Notes: a model not told the origin generated them from the sequence alone. Shown: positions 1 to 13,649, numbered from the stretch's first letter. The stretch is 64,000 bases of DNA from Ailanthus altissimus (GCA_946807835.1 OX327703.1:1743501-1807500), one strand, 5' to 3'. Numbers and translations are program-made.

Positions 1-1439
1 TTTATAAAAATAGAAACAGCTAGCGTTCAATTTGCGGCTTCTTTTTTAAAGAACGCATAAAATAATAGTCTTAATGGAGCCAAGCAAACGCATTGAACTT
101 TCAATCTGGCAGTATTAGTATAATATATTATATATGATAGCTAGTCACACTATTTTCGATATTTCGGTCTCAATGCATTGAGCTTTCATGAATATGCTTC
201 AATTACTTTCCCTCAAAACATGAATCTTGAGAGTTGAATGCAATTGGCATAGCAAGTTTGAAATATATATATATATATATTCCTAACTCAAAATTTTAAA
301 TTTTTAATGTTCCTAACTCACACCATTAAATTGGATAAGATAAATATATATAGCTATATGTTACTTCTTATTGAATTTAATATTATTTAAAAAAATTACT
401 GTTGTATAAATTATCTAAAATAATTCTTATTGAGTATTATAATATTGTTTTTTAAAAATCATTTACAGAATCAAATTTTCTAAAATCAAGGATTTTTTTT
501 TAATAATCTGAAACATAGAGTATTTTTTTTTTATAGATAATTTAAAAATAAAAGGGTAGTTGGTTGTTGCCCTATATGTATATACTAGTGCAAGCATTTT
601 TAAAAAATCAACTAGAGTTTTAAACAATATTTACTCATAAAAAAATTATCCCAGAATCTTCTTTTTCACGGCTAATAAACAATAAATATTTATAACTATG
701 TATGCACAAAGTCGGTTTCTGCTAAACTGAAAACCAATTGGTTCAAAGAAATTTGAACGATTTGAACTAATTTTTCTCTTGAAATGTACATTTGTTTGCA
801 AGAAAAAAAAATCTTACTAGTTTTATAACTACGTGTTAAAACATTTTTTCTTTTACAAAAATTGGTGAATAAGTTAAAATTTCGGGAACCATGTAGTTTG
901 CTCTAGATAAGAAGAGGCAGCAATATTGTCAACCAAGTTAGAGTGAGACGACAGAATTGATGAATAGAGATATAACGTGATACATGCAAATGCATTCTAA
1001 AAAGCGACATAAAAGTCAGCAGAGCACGTTATTGAGTCAAAAAGGTTGAGTCGACGACTGTGTTTACTTGCAAATTTTTACTCACCAATTATATAGTTTT
1101 TATACAATATATATTAATTAGTATGAGTTCGTAATGAGTCTTGACATTAGCCTATCACAGGTTTAATATGGCACGACTTATGGATCGTATTTTTATTTTT
1201 TTAAAAATTAAAATATTTTATTTGGTATATTTTAATATAATTTATAATTGTTTTTTTAAAAATATTTTAAAATTTTCAATTACAATTATTTCAATTGTAA
1301 TAACAATTAATATTATGATTATACTAAATTAAAATTTAAAATTATGTTATAATCATAATTCACAAATTAATATTTGAAAATCTAAAAGTGTAATTCTATT
1401 AAAATAATTTATTGATATTATTTAAAATTTAAAATTATT
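1..1439. other. AT-rich intergenic sequence
   Basis: No gene is visible. The stretch has short AT microsatellite runs (for example near 265-282) and short open frames of low-complexity composition only. Confidence 0.6.
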
Positions 1440-1617
1440 TGTTAGAAATGTAAAGAGAATATATTTCACTACGTAATATAAAGCTGTACAATGGAGCCTT
1501 TATATAAGCTGTAACCTTATTACATATTAGAAAAATAACATATATAAAAAAATAATATTTTACATTAATAACATGTATATATATGGTAGGAGGGTATAAA
1601 GGAATTATTCCTTAATA
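1440..1617 (-). repeat. LTR of a Ty1/copia fragment, minus orientation
   Basis: This 178-bp block is the near-complete reverse complement of 2822-2999. Read on the minus strand it follows a purine-rich tract (G-rich run, complement of 1618-1634) that directly follows the RNase H reading frame, as expected for a 3' LTR. It has a TATA-like TTATATAAAG on the minus strand. Its outer edge reads TGTTAG on the plus strand. Confidence 0.75.
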
Positions 1618-1634
1618 CCCCCCACCCCCCAAAC

Positions 1635-2821
1635 TTAAGATGGCGCAATAGAAGTAAGTTTGAGTTTGGAGACTAAAACATGAAAACGACGCGGAAGAAG
1701 AGATTTAATAAAAATATCAGCAGGTTGCTCCTCAGATGAGATGGAGTGGAGCATGATAGTGCCTTAAGAAACGTGTTGCCGAACAAAGTGACAACCTTTT
1801 TCAATATGTTTAGTCCGTTCATGAAACACATCATTGTGAGTAATTTGGATAGTACTTTGATTGTTACAGTAAAGAGGTGTAGCTCCAGTATGAGAAATAC
1901 CCATATCTTTAAGAAGTCAGCGGAGCCAGACAATTTCTTGGGTAGTATCTGCAAGAGCACGGTATTCAGCTTCAGTACTCGAGCGAGCAACAGCTGTCTG
2001 TTTTTTACTTTTCCATGAAAGAAGAGAATCACCCAAGAAAAGATAAAATTCAGTAGTTGATCTACGATCCGTATGATCACCCGCCCAATCCGCATCAGCA
2101 TAAGCTCGTAACATAAGAGGAGAGTGAGCCGAAAAGTGGAGACCGTGAAAAAGTGTACCTTTGAGATAACGTAAGATATGAAGAACTGCTGCATAATGAG
2201 AGGTACGAGGAGTGGCCATAAACTGACTCACAACATAAACAGTATGAGCAATGTCTGGGCGAGTAACTGTAAGATATAACAAACTACCAACCAATTGACG
2301 ATAAATGGTAGCATCACTTAGAAGAGTACCATCAGAGGATCGGAGTTTGGCATTAGGCTCTAGAGGAGTGGAGGCAGTCTTACTGTCTGTCAACCCAGCT
2401 TTAGCAAGTAGATCGGATGCATATTTAGCCTGAGAAAGATAATACCTTGTAGAGTCAGATAGTACTTCAAGGCCAAGGAAATAACTAAGGTTGCCAAGAT
2501 CTTTCATCTCAAAGTGTTGCTGAAGAAAGTTCTTGAGAGTGGAAATATTAAGAAGATCATCACCCGTGATAATCATATCATCAACATAGATAAGTAGGAG
2601 AACACAACCTTGTGCTGTCTTGCGGACAAAAAGAGCTAAGTCATGAGGATTAGACTGAAAACCATGCTCAAGAATAGTCCTATTAAACTTTGCAAACCAT
2701 GCACGAGGAGCTTGTTTAAGACCATACAGAGTACGACGAAGTTTACAGACTTTGCCTGGAGGATGTGGATAACCGGGAGGAGGCTTCATATGTACTGCAC
2801 CATCTTGAGTTTGAGGGAGGG
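1635..2821 (-). pseudogene. Ty1/copia reverse transcriptase-RNase H fragment
   Basis: The 3' part of a copia polyprotein. In order it shows the PPPGY and YGLKQAPRAW motifs, the catalytic YVDD box of reverse transcriptase, the GSLLYLT and TRPDI motifs, and the RNase H signature SSTEAEYRAL. The frame runs from 2789 to a TGA just after the WLR motif (about 1917), then continues in the same frame with a second stop further on, and ends at a TAA at 1635-1637 just before the polypurine tract. Gag, protease and integrase are absent, so the fragment cannot be autonomous. The upstream end is cut at about 2821, where an LTR copy starts in the opposite orientation. Seen directly: motifs and stops. Inferred: TGA probably replaces a tryptophan codon of the family. 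Confidence 0.85.
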
Positions 2822-2999
2822 TATTAAGGAATAATTCCTTTATACCCTCCTACCATATATATACATGTTATTAATGTAAAATATTATTTCCTTATGTATG
2901 TTACTTTCCTATTATATAATAAGGTTACAGCCTATATAAAAGCTCTATTGTACAGCTTTGTATTACACAATAAAATATATTCTCTTTACATTCAATAAT
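2822..2999 (+). repeat. Second LTR copy, plus orientation (inverted partner)
   Basis: Begins TATTAAGGAATAATTCC directly after a purine-rich GAGGGAGGG stretch and matches the reverse complement of 1440-1617 almost base for base over its length. It includes TATATAAAAG (TATA box) and a TCTCTTTACATT end. Normal LTR pairs are direct repeats; this pair is inverted. Confidence 0.75.
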
Positions 3000-5049
3000 A
3001 TTAAGGAATAATTCTGAAATTATATAAAATCCTAGCCCGGATCCAGATTTTATTTATTAATAATTTAATATAAATATTAAAGAGTAAGATCCCTCCTCTT
3101 TTATCCTTACTACCTAAATGGAAAAAAAAGAAGAAAACAAATTGAAGTATAGATGATAGTTTGGTTATTTATGGTATTATTGGGATGATGTTTGGTAATT
3201 GATGGTGCTAAAGGGATTGTAGTTTGGTGATTGATGGTTTTATTGAGATAATGGTTTGGTGATCGGTAGTATTATAGCGGTGGTGGTTTAATAATTGATG
3301 GTATTGCATGAATGGTGGTTTCATAGACTCAATTTGTCATTTTGTAATTATTTTGATTTTTTTATTAATTACTTTAAGATTTAATAATCTCATTTTTAAT
3401 CACTACTTAATAATCTATTAATCTAAAATTAGTCATTATTATTTAATTTAATTTTTAATCATCACTTTAAAGTTATGATATTAATACATATCACATCTTG
3501 CATGTTAGCGGAGGTAAAATGATAAAAGAATAGAAAACGTAAATATATAATGGGCACCTAACTACCTTACTTGAATGGCAAGGCTTGTGTCTGATTTGAG
3601 GTCAAAGGTTTGAGCCTTAGTAGTCGCTTAAGGCATTGTAAATATTTTTTTATTTTTGTGAGGGTAGTTGATCCTCTTATTATAGAGGTGTGGGTTTAGG
3701 CAATAGCAAGTGTTAGAGAATATATAGACTCAATAAATATATATGTTATTGTAGAGATAGAGGCAGAACCAAAGATTTGAATTTTAGGGCTAAATTATAA
3801 CATAAAATTTTAAGTTTAATAAAATAAAATAAAATTCATTATTATTCTATGTCAATAATGAATGAATTTGAAAAATATGTTATTGACAACTTTAGCATAA
3901 TCACATATATATATACATACAAAACAGCTCAATGTTTTACATATCTCAAAAGTCATTAATAATTTATTCTAATCTTTTTTCTTTTGCAATTTTTTTTTTT
4001 CAATATACATGGTTATTTAGTCCATCAAAAACTCATTCTCTATTTTTTTGCGAAATCTTGTTTTGATAATATGTATAACTAAAAATGAACGTTTACTAAT
4101 TATAGTAGATATGAGAATTGTGAGTATAAGGACAATTATTATGTAGACAAGAAGAGTTTGATGCAAATTAAAGAGAATATAAAATACTAATATATGGTGT
4201 TCCATAATTGTGAATCTATTGATATAGATTAAATTGAAAAAAATTCTTATTCGGGTAAAAAAAAATGTATAGATGAGACCATGTATAAACATAAAATTTC
4301 TTTTATTATGATAAGATCATAAAAGTTAAAAAAAAAATGTAAAAATAAGGACTACTTGTACATTAAAAATTATTTTTTATTAAAAAAAGACGCTCAAATG
4401 GAGAAAGATAGAATATCATTTAATCATTAAATAATTTATTAAAAAATAAGTCTTTAATGTTAGTAAAAATTACTTTCTTAAACTGATAATTTAACCCACT
4501 AAATATAAGAATTTTGAAAGAAGTTTGAGAGAGAAAAAAAGAATTTTTATACTAAAACATTATACACATAATATCAATTTAATATGTTTTATTATAACTT
4601 AAGGGGTCCTAATATAAATTTAAGGGTTCTATTAGAGCCCAGGAAGCCGTGACCCCTCTAGGCCCTGCTACAATTTTATCACTGTATGAAGGTATAGGTT
4701 TGGGTGTGTATAAGTGTTATAGTCTCAATAGATATATATATATTGCATAATAGATATATAATATAATATCAATATATATATATAATGGAAATATTTTTTA
4801 AAAAAGATAAAGAATTAGTGAATAATCCAACGAAAACGTAAAGATTAAATTGTCAATACTCATAATAAATATTATTCAATACAATTCAACAACTCAACTT
4901 TTGTTGGGACTACTGTTTCTTTTAGAGTTTAAATAGCCCCGTTTTACGTATTGAATTCGTTTCGCGATTCTATTTGTATTCAACTACTACAATAAAATCC
5001 TATCACAAAAAGCACGTTAAAGTTTGCCAAACCTGTTCGTTCAACAGCC
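3000..5049. other. Intergenic sequence with a possible SINE remnant
   Basis: AT-rich with no gene. Around 3560-3640 a stretch has spaced motifs resembling pol III A and B boxes (ACTTGAATGGC, then GGTTTGAGCC), followed by a T-rich end. A related GTGGGTTTAGG/TGGGTGTG-type segment recurs near 3690 and 4700. These hints are weak. Confidence 0.35.
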
Positions 5050-5906
5050 ATGGTGACTCTTCCAGCCGAGATCATCATCGACATATTCTCATGTTTGCCC
5101 GTCAAGTCTCTGTACAGATTCAGGTTTGTATGCAAATCATTCCTTGCTTTAATCTCCTACCCTCACTTTATCAAATTGTACACAACTCGCAGCCATTTAA
5201 GACCAAGACTCCTTTGTTTCGACTCATCCATATATCTTTACTCTATAGACCCCGAATCCTCGAGTGACGGCAAAGTTGTTGCCGCTAAGCATCCTCTTCC
5301 AAAGAAAATCATAAACCTCAATCCTAAGTGATTTCAGTCCACGGTTCTTGCGGTGGCTTACTGTTCATGCAGATTCAGGAGGGAAATAATTTATTTGGTG
5401 ATTTCTACATATATAATCCTTCCATTAAAGATTACAAGCAAATACTAGACAGAATCCAACCATGTCATCAATGATTTGCTAAAAGTTATGGGTTTGGTTA
5501 TTCTGAGCCTACTGATGACTATAAGATTCTGAGATTATGCAAAAAGTGCAAAGAGTTGCGTTTGTACTCTCTGAGAAGCAATTCTTGGAAAATTATTGGA
5601 CATAATTTTTCTTGGACACATATAAGAGGTGATCGAGGTGCATATCTTAATGGAGCTGTTCATTGGGTGTTTGAAAATATCTATAATTCGATAGAGTGTG
5701 AGTTTGGACCGACTACTAAATCCTATAAATCCAAAATTGCTGTATTTGATTTAGTGGAAGAGAAGTTCATCAAGTTCTTATACCTTCCAAGTGCAATCAA
5801 AGCCAATGGCATGGATTGTAATGTTGGAGTTCTCGGAGGCTCTCTTCTCTTACATGATAAAAAGACTACAACAGGAATTGATGAATTTTGGTTTTTATGC
5901 TTTTAA
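5050..5906 (+). pseudogene. F-box protein pseudogene (FBA type)
   Basis: F-box proteins are substrate receptors of SCF ubiquitin ligases. The first reading frame starts at a true ATG and has an N-terminal F-box (LPAEIIIDIFSCLPVKSLYR, then FRFVCKSF) as in the plant F-box/FBA family. The frame breaks between about 5300 and 5340: the first frame ends at a TGA at 5329. Similarity resumes one frame over from 5340 with the GSCGGLL, FYIYNPS and YGFGY...DDYKI motifs of the F-box-associated domain. A second lesion, an in-frame TGA at 5472-5474, lies just before YGFGY. The remaining frame carries NSWKII, LNGAVHW and IAVFDL motifs and stops at 5906. That is well short of the usual size of about 350-400 residues, so the C-terminus is also missing. 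One frameshift, one stop and a short end make a functional product unlikely. No intron consensus spans the lesions. Confidence 0.85.
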
Positions 5907-6779
5907 ATTTCTCTAATTTTTTTCTTATATTCTATTGCTCGTGTATTAGTGATAATCAGTTTCTTAAGTTTTTATGTCTTTAATCATTTTAGTTTTTATC
6001 TGTTTCTATTAGGTTCTATCTTATGATTCCGTGACTTCATGACTTGAATGTACATTTCAATAGTGTTCGTTTTTCACCACAAAATTCATGCATTAAATGG
6101 CCATGTAAGATCTAACATATACACAATATCACTTGCATATTTAAATTTTTGCAACTTTCTGCGTCATTTTTTCCCTCCTCTTTTGTGTTGCCTTTTTCAT
6201 TAATAATTATACAAATATATTTGCACGCATTCAATTTGTGCGCCTCCTCAATTTGAGATAGAGGTTTAAGTCTCGGTAAATGTCAGAACAATGTAAAAAT
6301 TCTCTTTTCTTTTTAAGTTTTTTTAAATGTGAGATTAGTAGTTTTCTTATATAATATTAAAAAATATATATAAATATATTATAAATTAAAAAATTATTTA
6401 GAAGTGTTATCATGAATATTTTTAAAATAAAACTTAATTTTAATAATATTTACTAATTTAAAAAAATTAGTAATAATTCTTAACCATTAAAAAATATTTT
6501 ATCAAAATTAATAAAGAAAGAATAATTATATCATTTTAATTTTTTATTTGACTTCTTGTATCCAAACATCTTTTATTCTATAACCAAACACTCTTATTCC
6601 TTGTTTAAATACTTTTATTTCTTTTTCTAAACACTCTTTTTTTAGCATCAACACTAAATTTTTTAAAAACCATTAATTTTCAACTAAAAAACCTTAAATT
6701 TTTACTTCATACAAAAAATTAAAAATAGTTGCCATTTTTTCCCCTTTTTTTTAGTCATTTAATATCACACATACTTCTA
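5907..6779. other. Intergenic sequence, possible SINE-like patch
   Basis: No gene seen. Around 6238-6300 a B-box-like AGGTTTAAGTCTCGG followed by a T-rich tail suggests a tRNA-derived SINE end, but an A box is not clear. Confidence 0.3.
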
Positions 6780-7945
6780 TCTTGATCCAATTCAGACTTG
6801 ACAAAATATTGTCTACAATAGGCTTATACTTACACAGCTTTGTTCATGGGTTCACACAAATATACTTCACCTAAAATGCATCTTACTAATTAAGGTGTGA
6901 GTTACCCCTTATAAACTCAGCATCTCTCCCACACCTTGGTGATGTAAAATTTGCCTAAGGTGTTACATACACCCCCATTGGGAACTTAACATCCTTACTA
7001 AGATTTGTCCCACAACCGCCCAAAAGGATACCGGAAGTGGCTTTGATACCATCTATCATGACCCAACCCAAACCTAACTAGATATTTTTTACTTTGGGTC
7101 AAAACCCGCATGATTTTGTTGCTGGGCTTCACACAAGTGTTCTTCACCCAAATTGCATCTTACTAATTAAGGTATGAATCACTCCATATAAATTCAGCAT
7201 CTCTCTCGTGCATTCGTAATATGGGATTTGCCTAGGGTATTAAATACACTCCTTTTAGGGATTCAGCATCCTCGCTGAAGTTTACCTTACCACCACTCTA
7301 TTGTGCACTGAGAATGGCTCTAATACCATCTATTATGACCTAACCCAGACTTGACAAGATATTATCTGTTTTGGATCCATGCTCGCACAGTTTTGTTAGG
7401 CTTTATAGAAGCGTCCTTCACCCAAAACGGATCTTGACAGTTAAGGTGTGGGTCACCCTTTATAAACCCAACATCTCTCCCATACCTTGACAACGTGAGA
7501 TTTTCCTAGGGTGTTCATACACCCCCCTTAGGGACTCAGCATCCTTGCTGAGGTTTACCCCCACCATCACTCCACTTCACACTGAGAGTGGCTTTGATAC
7601 AATCTGTCATGACCCAACTCAGATTTAGCAAGATATTGCCACTTTGCGTTGAAGCCTACATTATTTTGTTCTTGAGCTTCACGTAAGTGTCTTTCACCTA
7701 AAATGCGTCTTGCCAATTAAGGTGTGAGTCACCTCTTATAAATTCAATATCTCTTTTGTACCTTACCAATGTGAGGTTTTTCTAAGGTGTATATATACTG
7801 AGTTTATAAAGGGTGATCTATATTTTAATTGACAAAATAAATTTTTGGTGAAAAACATTTATATAAAGTTTAAGAATAAAATTGTGTATATATGGACCTA
7901 AAACGGATAATATCTTATCAAGACTGGATTGGATCATGACACAAT
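6780..7945 (+). repeat. Tandem array of ~276-bp units plus an inverted partial unit
   Basis: Four diverged direct units are visible. The landmark TAAGGTRTGA/TAAGGTGTG starts at 6891, 7168, 7442 and 7718, giving spacings of 277, 274 and 276 bp. Each unit contains, in order, GACTTGACAAGATATTGTC-like, CTTCACCCAAA, TTAAGGTGTGAGTCACC, TATAAACTCAGCATCTCTC, TGCCTAGGGTGT and GACTCAGCATCC elements, and ends in GGCTTTGATACCATCT. The fourth unit is cut near 7795. The segment from about 7795 to 7945 is a reverse-complement copy of the start of a unit. These motifs match a repeat style common in eudicot genomes. No coding capacity is seen. Confidence 0.85.
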
Positions 7946-9399
7946 CAATCCCTCTCTTTCTCTTTTATAGATTTCCGAATTCTAATTTTTTATTTTAGAG
8001 ATTTTATTTTAAGCAACGATTTAAAAAATTTATTCACAAAGCCGCATGAAATTGAGGGAAGAGAACAGTGAAGTTTCTTTTTGAACGGTGCTTTGTGAAT
8101 TGCTCAAAGTTGACTTTGGGAGTTTTGTTGGATAGATTATGGAAATGTGAATAGATTTTTGGATTTCTTTTCTTTTTTTTTTTTCTGAAATCAGAAATTA
8201 TGAAAATGTGAATTGATTTTGGGAATTTTGTTGGAAGCTGAATAATCTTGCAAAATTTTGATTCAGATGGGAAAGTTTTAATAGACAGAATTTTTTTTAA
8301 ATAATTAAAATTATGTATTTTTTTAACTCCATAATTTAATCCCATGAGTAATAAATCTATAATTTTTTTCTTAATACAAAATAAACAATGAATTTTGTGA
8401 TGATTAGGAGAGTAATATTTATTTAATATTAAATATTTATTCTTTGTATAAATATAATAATTTAAAAAATAGAAGTTAATTTTTTATTATTGTAAAGTCA
8501 AAATTTTTTATGAGAAAATGGTGCCTCTTGTGTGCAGGATTAAAATAGTCATTTAATTATTTTTTTTCATGCCTAAAAGGGTAGTTTAGTCATTTTATAT
8601 GGTCTTACACAAATTTTCTTATCTCAAAGACTCTATTCAGTATTACTATATTTTACAAACCACCCACTGAATGAATTAAGCCTTTGGTGTTTATGATAAT
8701 ATCCCAATTATTTATACCTCAACCATATCATAAACTGAAAAAAAAAAAACCAATTTGTTAAAATTACTCTCATTTAATTAGATTTTTTTTATTAGAATGT
8801 TAATAGTGGCTATGGTGGAGCTCATCTACTGTCTGACAATAATTGAAACACAGTAATAATTAAGTTAATGTAACTTGCGTTATTTTTCTTTAAATACTTA
8901 ATAAAAACTACATAATGTATTTTTCATAATGAATATTTTTAAAATCATTCATATTCAAATTTTTTTTTTTTGTATATTACCTTAGCATCTTAGATGAGAT
9001 AGGTATTTCTTATTAGAGTATCAGGAATATTGTCAATTATGGTTTGTAAAGTATAAAACTGCTTGAAGACAGAAAGAGAGAAAGGGTGGAAAGACTAATA
9101 GTTTTAGGTTATGGCTCAATTGGTCGAAATTTTTTATTTTGCAGGAGAGAGAAAAGAGACTATTTTTGTATTTAGAAAAAGTATTAAACGAGATTTTCTC
9201 ACTCCTTTTCTAAAATAGTAGTATTAATGAAACGACATGTCTCGCAGGTTTTTATAAACTTTAAGATAAATTTTAACTATTATTTTATAAATAATTCAAG
9301 AATGTTCATTATAATAAAAATTTTACGAAAATTTTGGCAAATTTTTTTTTCTGTTTATGAACATTTTCAAGTCTGTAATTTATAGAATAATACTTCTAT
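7946..9399. other. Intergenic, AT-rich
   Basis: No supported gene. A minus-strand open frame at 8034-8345 is low-complexity and matches nothing I recognise. Confidence 0.5.
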
Positions 9400-11520
9400 A
9401 AATACAATACTATCAACCAAACTTCCAAACCTCTCATATCTCATCTATAATTTATTACATCAACATCAATGAAAATTAATACACTTATAACTCATACGTC
9501 AACATATTCTTAGTATCTAAGGTAGAGTTATCAAATTTATGGCATCAAAAGTCCAAAAAACTATAAATATCATAATACAAATTCATAATATACAAGATAA
9601 ACATGTTAAATTCGTATAGGCCCAAACAAAAAAAAAAGAGTCTATATATTCTATATGGCTCACAAAAATACATAAAAACTCCACCACGTGACTCATCCTA
9701 ACTAGTCGCTTAACTGAGGACGCCTACTGTCTTCTAATATGGAAAAAGTGAAGGAGAGTGAGTTTTCACGAAACTCAATGAGTAAAATAATTTCAAAATA
9801 AAATGAGAAAAAATAAAAATTGATAATAATAACAATAATAATAATAACATTTAAAACATAAACATCCATCTTAACATAAATAATATAAATAATTTAAAAG
9901 TATCATCAGAATTATTAAATCTCATTTTAATGATGTTACAAATGAACGTTCTACAAGATATAATATAATATTATAAATGATTAAGTCTTTAAAACATTAC
10001 ACTAAACTAGTACTTAGGGGGGAATCTCGTCGTATTCGAAATATCCCTCGGGCAGAGCATTAGACGTACTTATCTATATATCATCTCAAATTATCGTCTT
10101 ACGCATGTGTAGAGCACACTGGCTACCAAAGAGTAAAGCGCCCATACACACGGCTCAAAACTTATGTGTGTGTATAGACGGCCCCAAAGGCCTGAATCTC
10201 ATATGTCTAGCTAATTGGAGAGGGTACTACCTAGTAGTTTAAAAACTATTTTTATTTTAACAATTATAAACTCATTGAATCTCATCTCAAGCTTTATACT
10301 TAAACAAATAAATCATTTAAACATATTTTTATTAATATAAATAATCTATAACATTACTTACAAATGTTCGATGAGTCAAACTATAATATAAAAATATTTT
10401 TTCATAATGTAAAATAAATAATTAATTTAAATATGTCCAAGAATTTAAATTAATAAAGTAAAATAAATAATTTAATTAAAAAATTAAATACTCATTTTGT
10501 TTCATAGACTTTATAAAAATGATGTGTAATAAACGGAATCTTTAATATGAGAAATAAACTATATATATACATATATAATATAAATCTTACTCACAAAAAG
10601 TGATGATATTTATTGAAAATACGTTGTCGGGATACGTCACGCTCGGGAACCCTCCTAAATGAGATAAAGTATATTATTATTCATTGATAAGAAAATTAAT
10701 ACCCAAATTGACGATTCTAAACAAAATCTATTACACGAAACAATAACATAATAAGTTATACACATACCAATTTGTTGGATCGATATAAACTTTTCGGTAT
10801 AAGGTCCAACTCTTTCCATAAATTTTTTACGAATCCTAAAATGAAGAAAAATAATAATTTAAGCCACTAATTTAGTGAATTTCAAAATTATCCACAAAAT
10901 AAAGGGTTTAGTTTTTTTTTAAAACTTAAATCCCTCAATTTTATAAAATTATACACTCCAACATAAAATTAATAATAAAAACCTTAAATTATAGTGATAA
11001 TGATGTTACTAAAAGCTTGGATACTCTTTCTCACACTAGCTTTTTCTCTCTAAAATCTTAATTGTTTAAATCTCTTTCTAATTAGAAAAATCTTAATACT
11101 AAGAGGTCTAAATTCATATTTAAAATAATACCTATAACTTAATCACTTAGAAACATTCATGAGTTAACAAAGGAAGAGAAGAAATTAAAAACAAAATCAT
11201 GGAAAGTTACTTTAGTTTCTCTCTTGACAAGAACACTTAAAGAAGAAGAACAATTGTGTTTTATTTTTCCTTGATAACTAAAATAAAAGGAAAATGAATT
11301 TTGATAAAGTTTTGGTTATATAAATGAATTCTATACAGTGATAATTAGTTTGAAATAGTTTTTTAAAATATTTTTACTAAATGTGACACTTTAAAATTAG
11401 TTTTTATTTATGAAATATTTCAAAGATAAATATAGATATTATTTTGTACTCTACACTATATGTCTTTTATCGAGAATTTTGGTAATTATCATTTAGTTGA
11501 CAGATCAGTATGGATCCAAA
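9400..11520. repeat. Degenerate LTR-like noncoding block
   Basis: This block has no coding capacity but resembles the element at 41043-46115 in style. Both have a short CTCAATGAGTAAAA-type or TCGGTAAGTAAAA-type stretch, a middle of AT-rich A-rich text, and a TCTTTCTC/TTTTTCTCTC-rich right side. A more complex island lies at 10020-10200 (GCGCCCATACACACGG and GACGGCCCCAAAGGCC). I suspect an old solo LTR of a TGTAACACCC-type element, but termini and target duplications were not found. Confidence 0.3.
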
Positions 11521-13434
11521 TTAAAGGTAAAATACTTAAAAGTATTTAAAAAGTGCATATTTAATAGAATCTTTTTTTTATGTAAGTATTATATGGTAAA
11601 CTTATCTCAAATAATTACAATAATTATATGTCATTTAGATAACTGCATATAACTAAATAATCGCAATACTACAATTGATAATTACTTCTAACAACAAGAA
11701 GAATGAAATCGTAATACTACAACTGATAATTACCTCTCAACAACTAAAAGAGTGAAAAATTCCCTAACATTTGCCATTGGGCAAATGCCTGACGCACAAG
11801 TTTTGCCGTTGAGGCAAACATCTGAATACTTTAATAGAATTGTTATTGATAGGATGAGGGTTTTTTTTTTGGGACATTATGAAATATAGGAGAATTTTTT
11901 GTGATGACAAAATTATCAAGGGACAATTGGCAAATGCCCTTTATCTAAAGTCTCCTGAAGTTTTAACAAAATTCTCATATTATCGTCCAAAACCAAGTTT
12001 TGATTTTCATATATATCCTCCACTTTGTCAGCTTAATGGGTTGTGTGTGTAAATATATATATATATATTTCTGAAATTTGAATATGACTCAATTTCAATC
12101 ATTTTAGACGTTCTAAAATTAACATTAAAGTGTGGACATTCAATAAACTTTAAATTTTAACTCTCAAAACTGCAGTTTTATGTAAATAATGTATAGAATC
12201 ATAACTAGGTCTATCTTTTATATAAAATATAAAAGTTTTATGTTCCATCTCAGTTAGATTATCTTGCTATGGAGGATCGTAATCCTCAAGTTCTCTGAGT
12301 AATATTATTCTTGTTTTTTAAAAAAATGACTTTTATTGTACCTGAATTAAAAGAGTTTGAAATTAATTGAAACTTTGAAACTTAAAATAAAAAAAATTGT
12401 GGCGCAAAATAAATCAAGTATATCATAGATTTTGATTTTAATTATTTTTCCATAAATAATTATTTAAGATTATAAATAATCATTTAATTAACTTGGCAAT
12501 ATTTTTAGCATATAAATACCAGTATGGCACATTAAGGAACACAATTGTTAAATTACTAGTTTCAAATGTTTTTAGTTCGTAAAAATAAACTTACATTACC
12601 AAAAGATAAACAAACATATCGTTGAAGTATATGCACTTACATCTATTCAGATTTCAACTATATTTAGATCTTTATTTTCGGATTTTAGCCTAAAAAAAAT
12701 GCTACCATAATATTGATCAATTTTGTTTAATGAAGCCACCAATATTCAAAGTATTCCACAAAACCAAACTATATGTGCCGTCCCCATTTTTAATTTCGTG
12801 CATAAAACTCTATGTTGTCCAAACCATGAATAATCTAATAACTTTCTGCAAAAGTATCAGCTTAGTGTCTCTCCGAAAGTGGTGGACTTTTTCAGAATTC
12901 ACCAACTAAACAATTGGCTTTGCAGTCCCTTAGAGCATGAAATGAAAACGTTTATGGCCAACTTATGAATTGTTAGTGTATGAAGAAACAACTCACTTGA
13001 TTATTGGAAGAAAGTAGAATATTGCCTGAGCTGTTTAAAACAATCAGAACTTCACATGTCAAACAACACTCGGATGAAAAGAAAAGTAAACCATAGAGAA
13101 TCATTTACATAAGATAACTGAGTTTATACATCGGAACCACCTAACGAGTAGTCCATTGATTGGTAGACAAAATAATGACACAATGACTTTATTGAAGAAG
13201 TGGTGATTCATGCTTGCATTTCATGAAACAATAAAGTAATAAAATAAAGCAATAACGTAATATCTAAATTTGCATTTCATGTCAATACAACAGTGAGTAG
13301 CTAAAGTGGAAACAAATAAAACTCAATGTTAGGAAAATTGGGGAGGCATTGCCTGTAGTGATTAGCATATCTTGTCGTTGTTGGGACTGCGAATGCTCTT
13401 CAATCATAAAGCTGCAATCATCTTCCCCGGTAGA
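11521..13434. other. Intergenic, includes 3' flank of the NAC gene
   Basis: No gene seen. An imperfect palindrome ATTTGCCATTGGGCAAATG lies near 11780 and an AT microsatellite near 12052-12067. The last few hundred bases before 13434 are less AT-rich and may include the NAC 3' UTR. Confidence 0.4.
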
Positions 13435-13649
13435 TCATGACAGAAAACGTTCTTGAAATGATTGAATCCACAAGTCTATATCAGTCGGAGGAGCTGAGTA
13501 GTATGCTGGATTGCAGACTTGAAATTCATGGCTTTCAAGCTGACTTGGTAAATTTCGCATCTGTTTTTCCATGCTGTGCTCTCCAAGAAAATCAGAGAAA
13601 CCCTGACTTGATGGTGCTAACAATTGTAACGAACCTTCCTCGGCCACAC

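Noticed and set aside
1673..2194. Minus-strand open frame of 173 aa
   Set aside because: It overlaps the RNase H region in another frame, and its peptide has no copia motif. Shadow frame.
4017..4292. Minus-strand open frame of 91 aa, hydrophobic
   Set aside because: Ile/Phe/Leu-rich as expected by chance from AT-rich DNA; no supporting context.
8034..8345. Minus-strand open frame of 103 aa
   Set aside because: Lys/Phe/Asn-rich low-complexity peptide in AT-rich DNA with no motif or partner exon.
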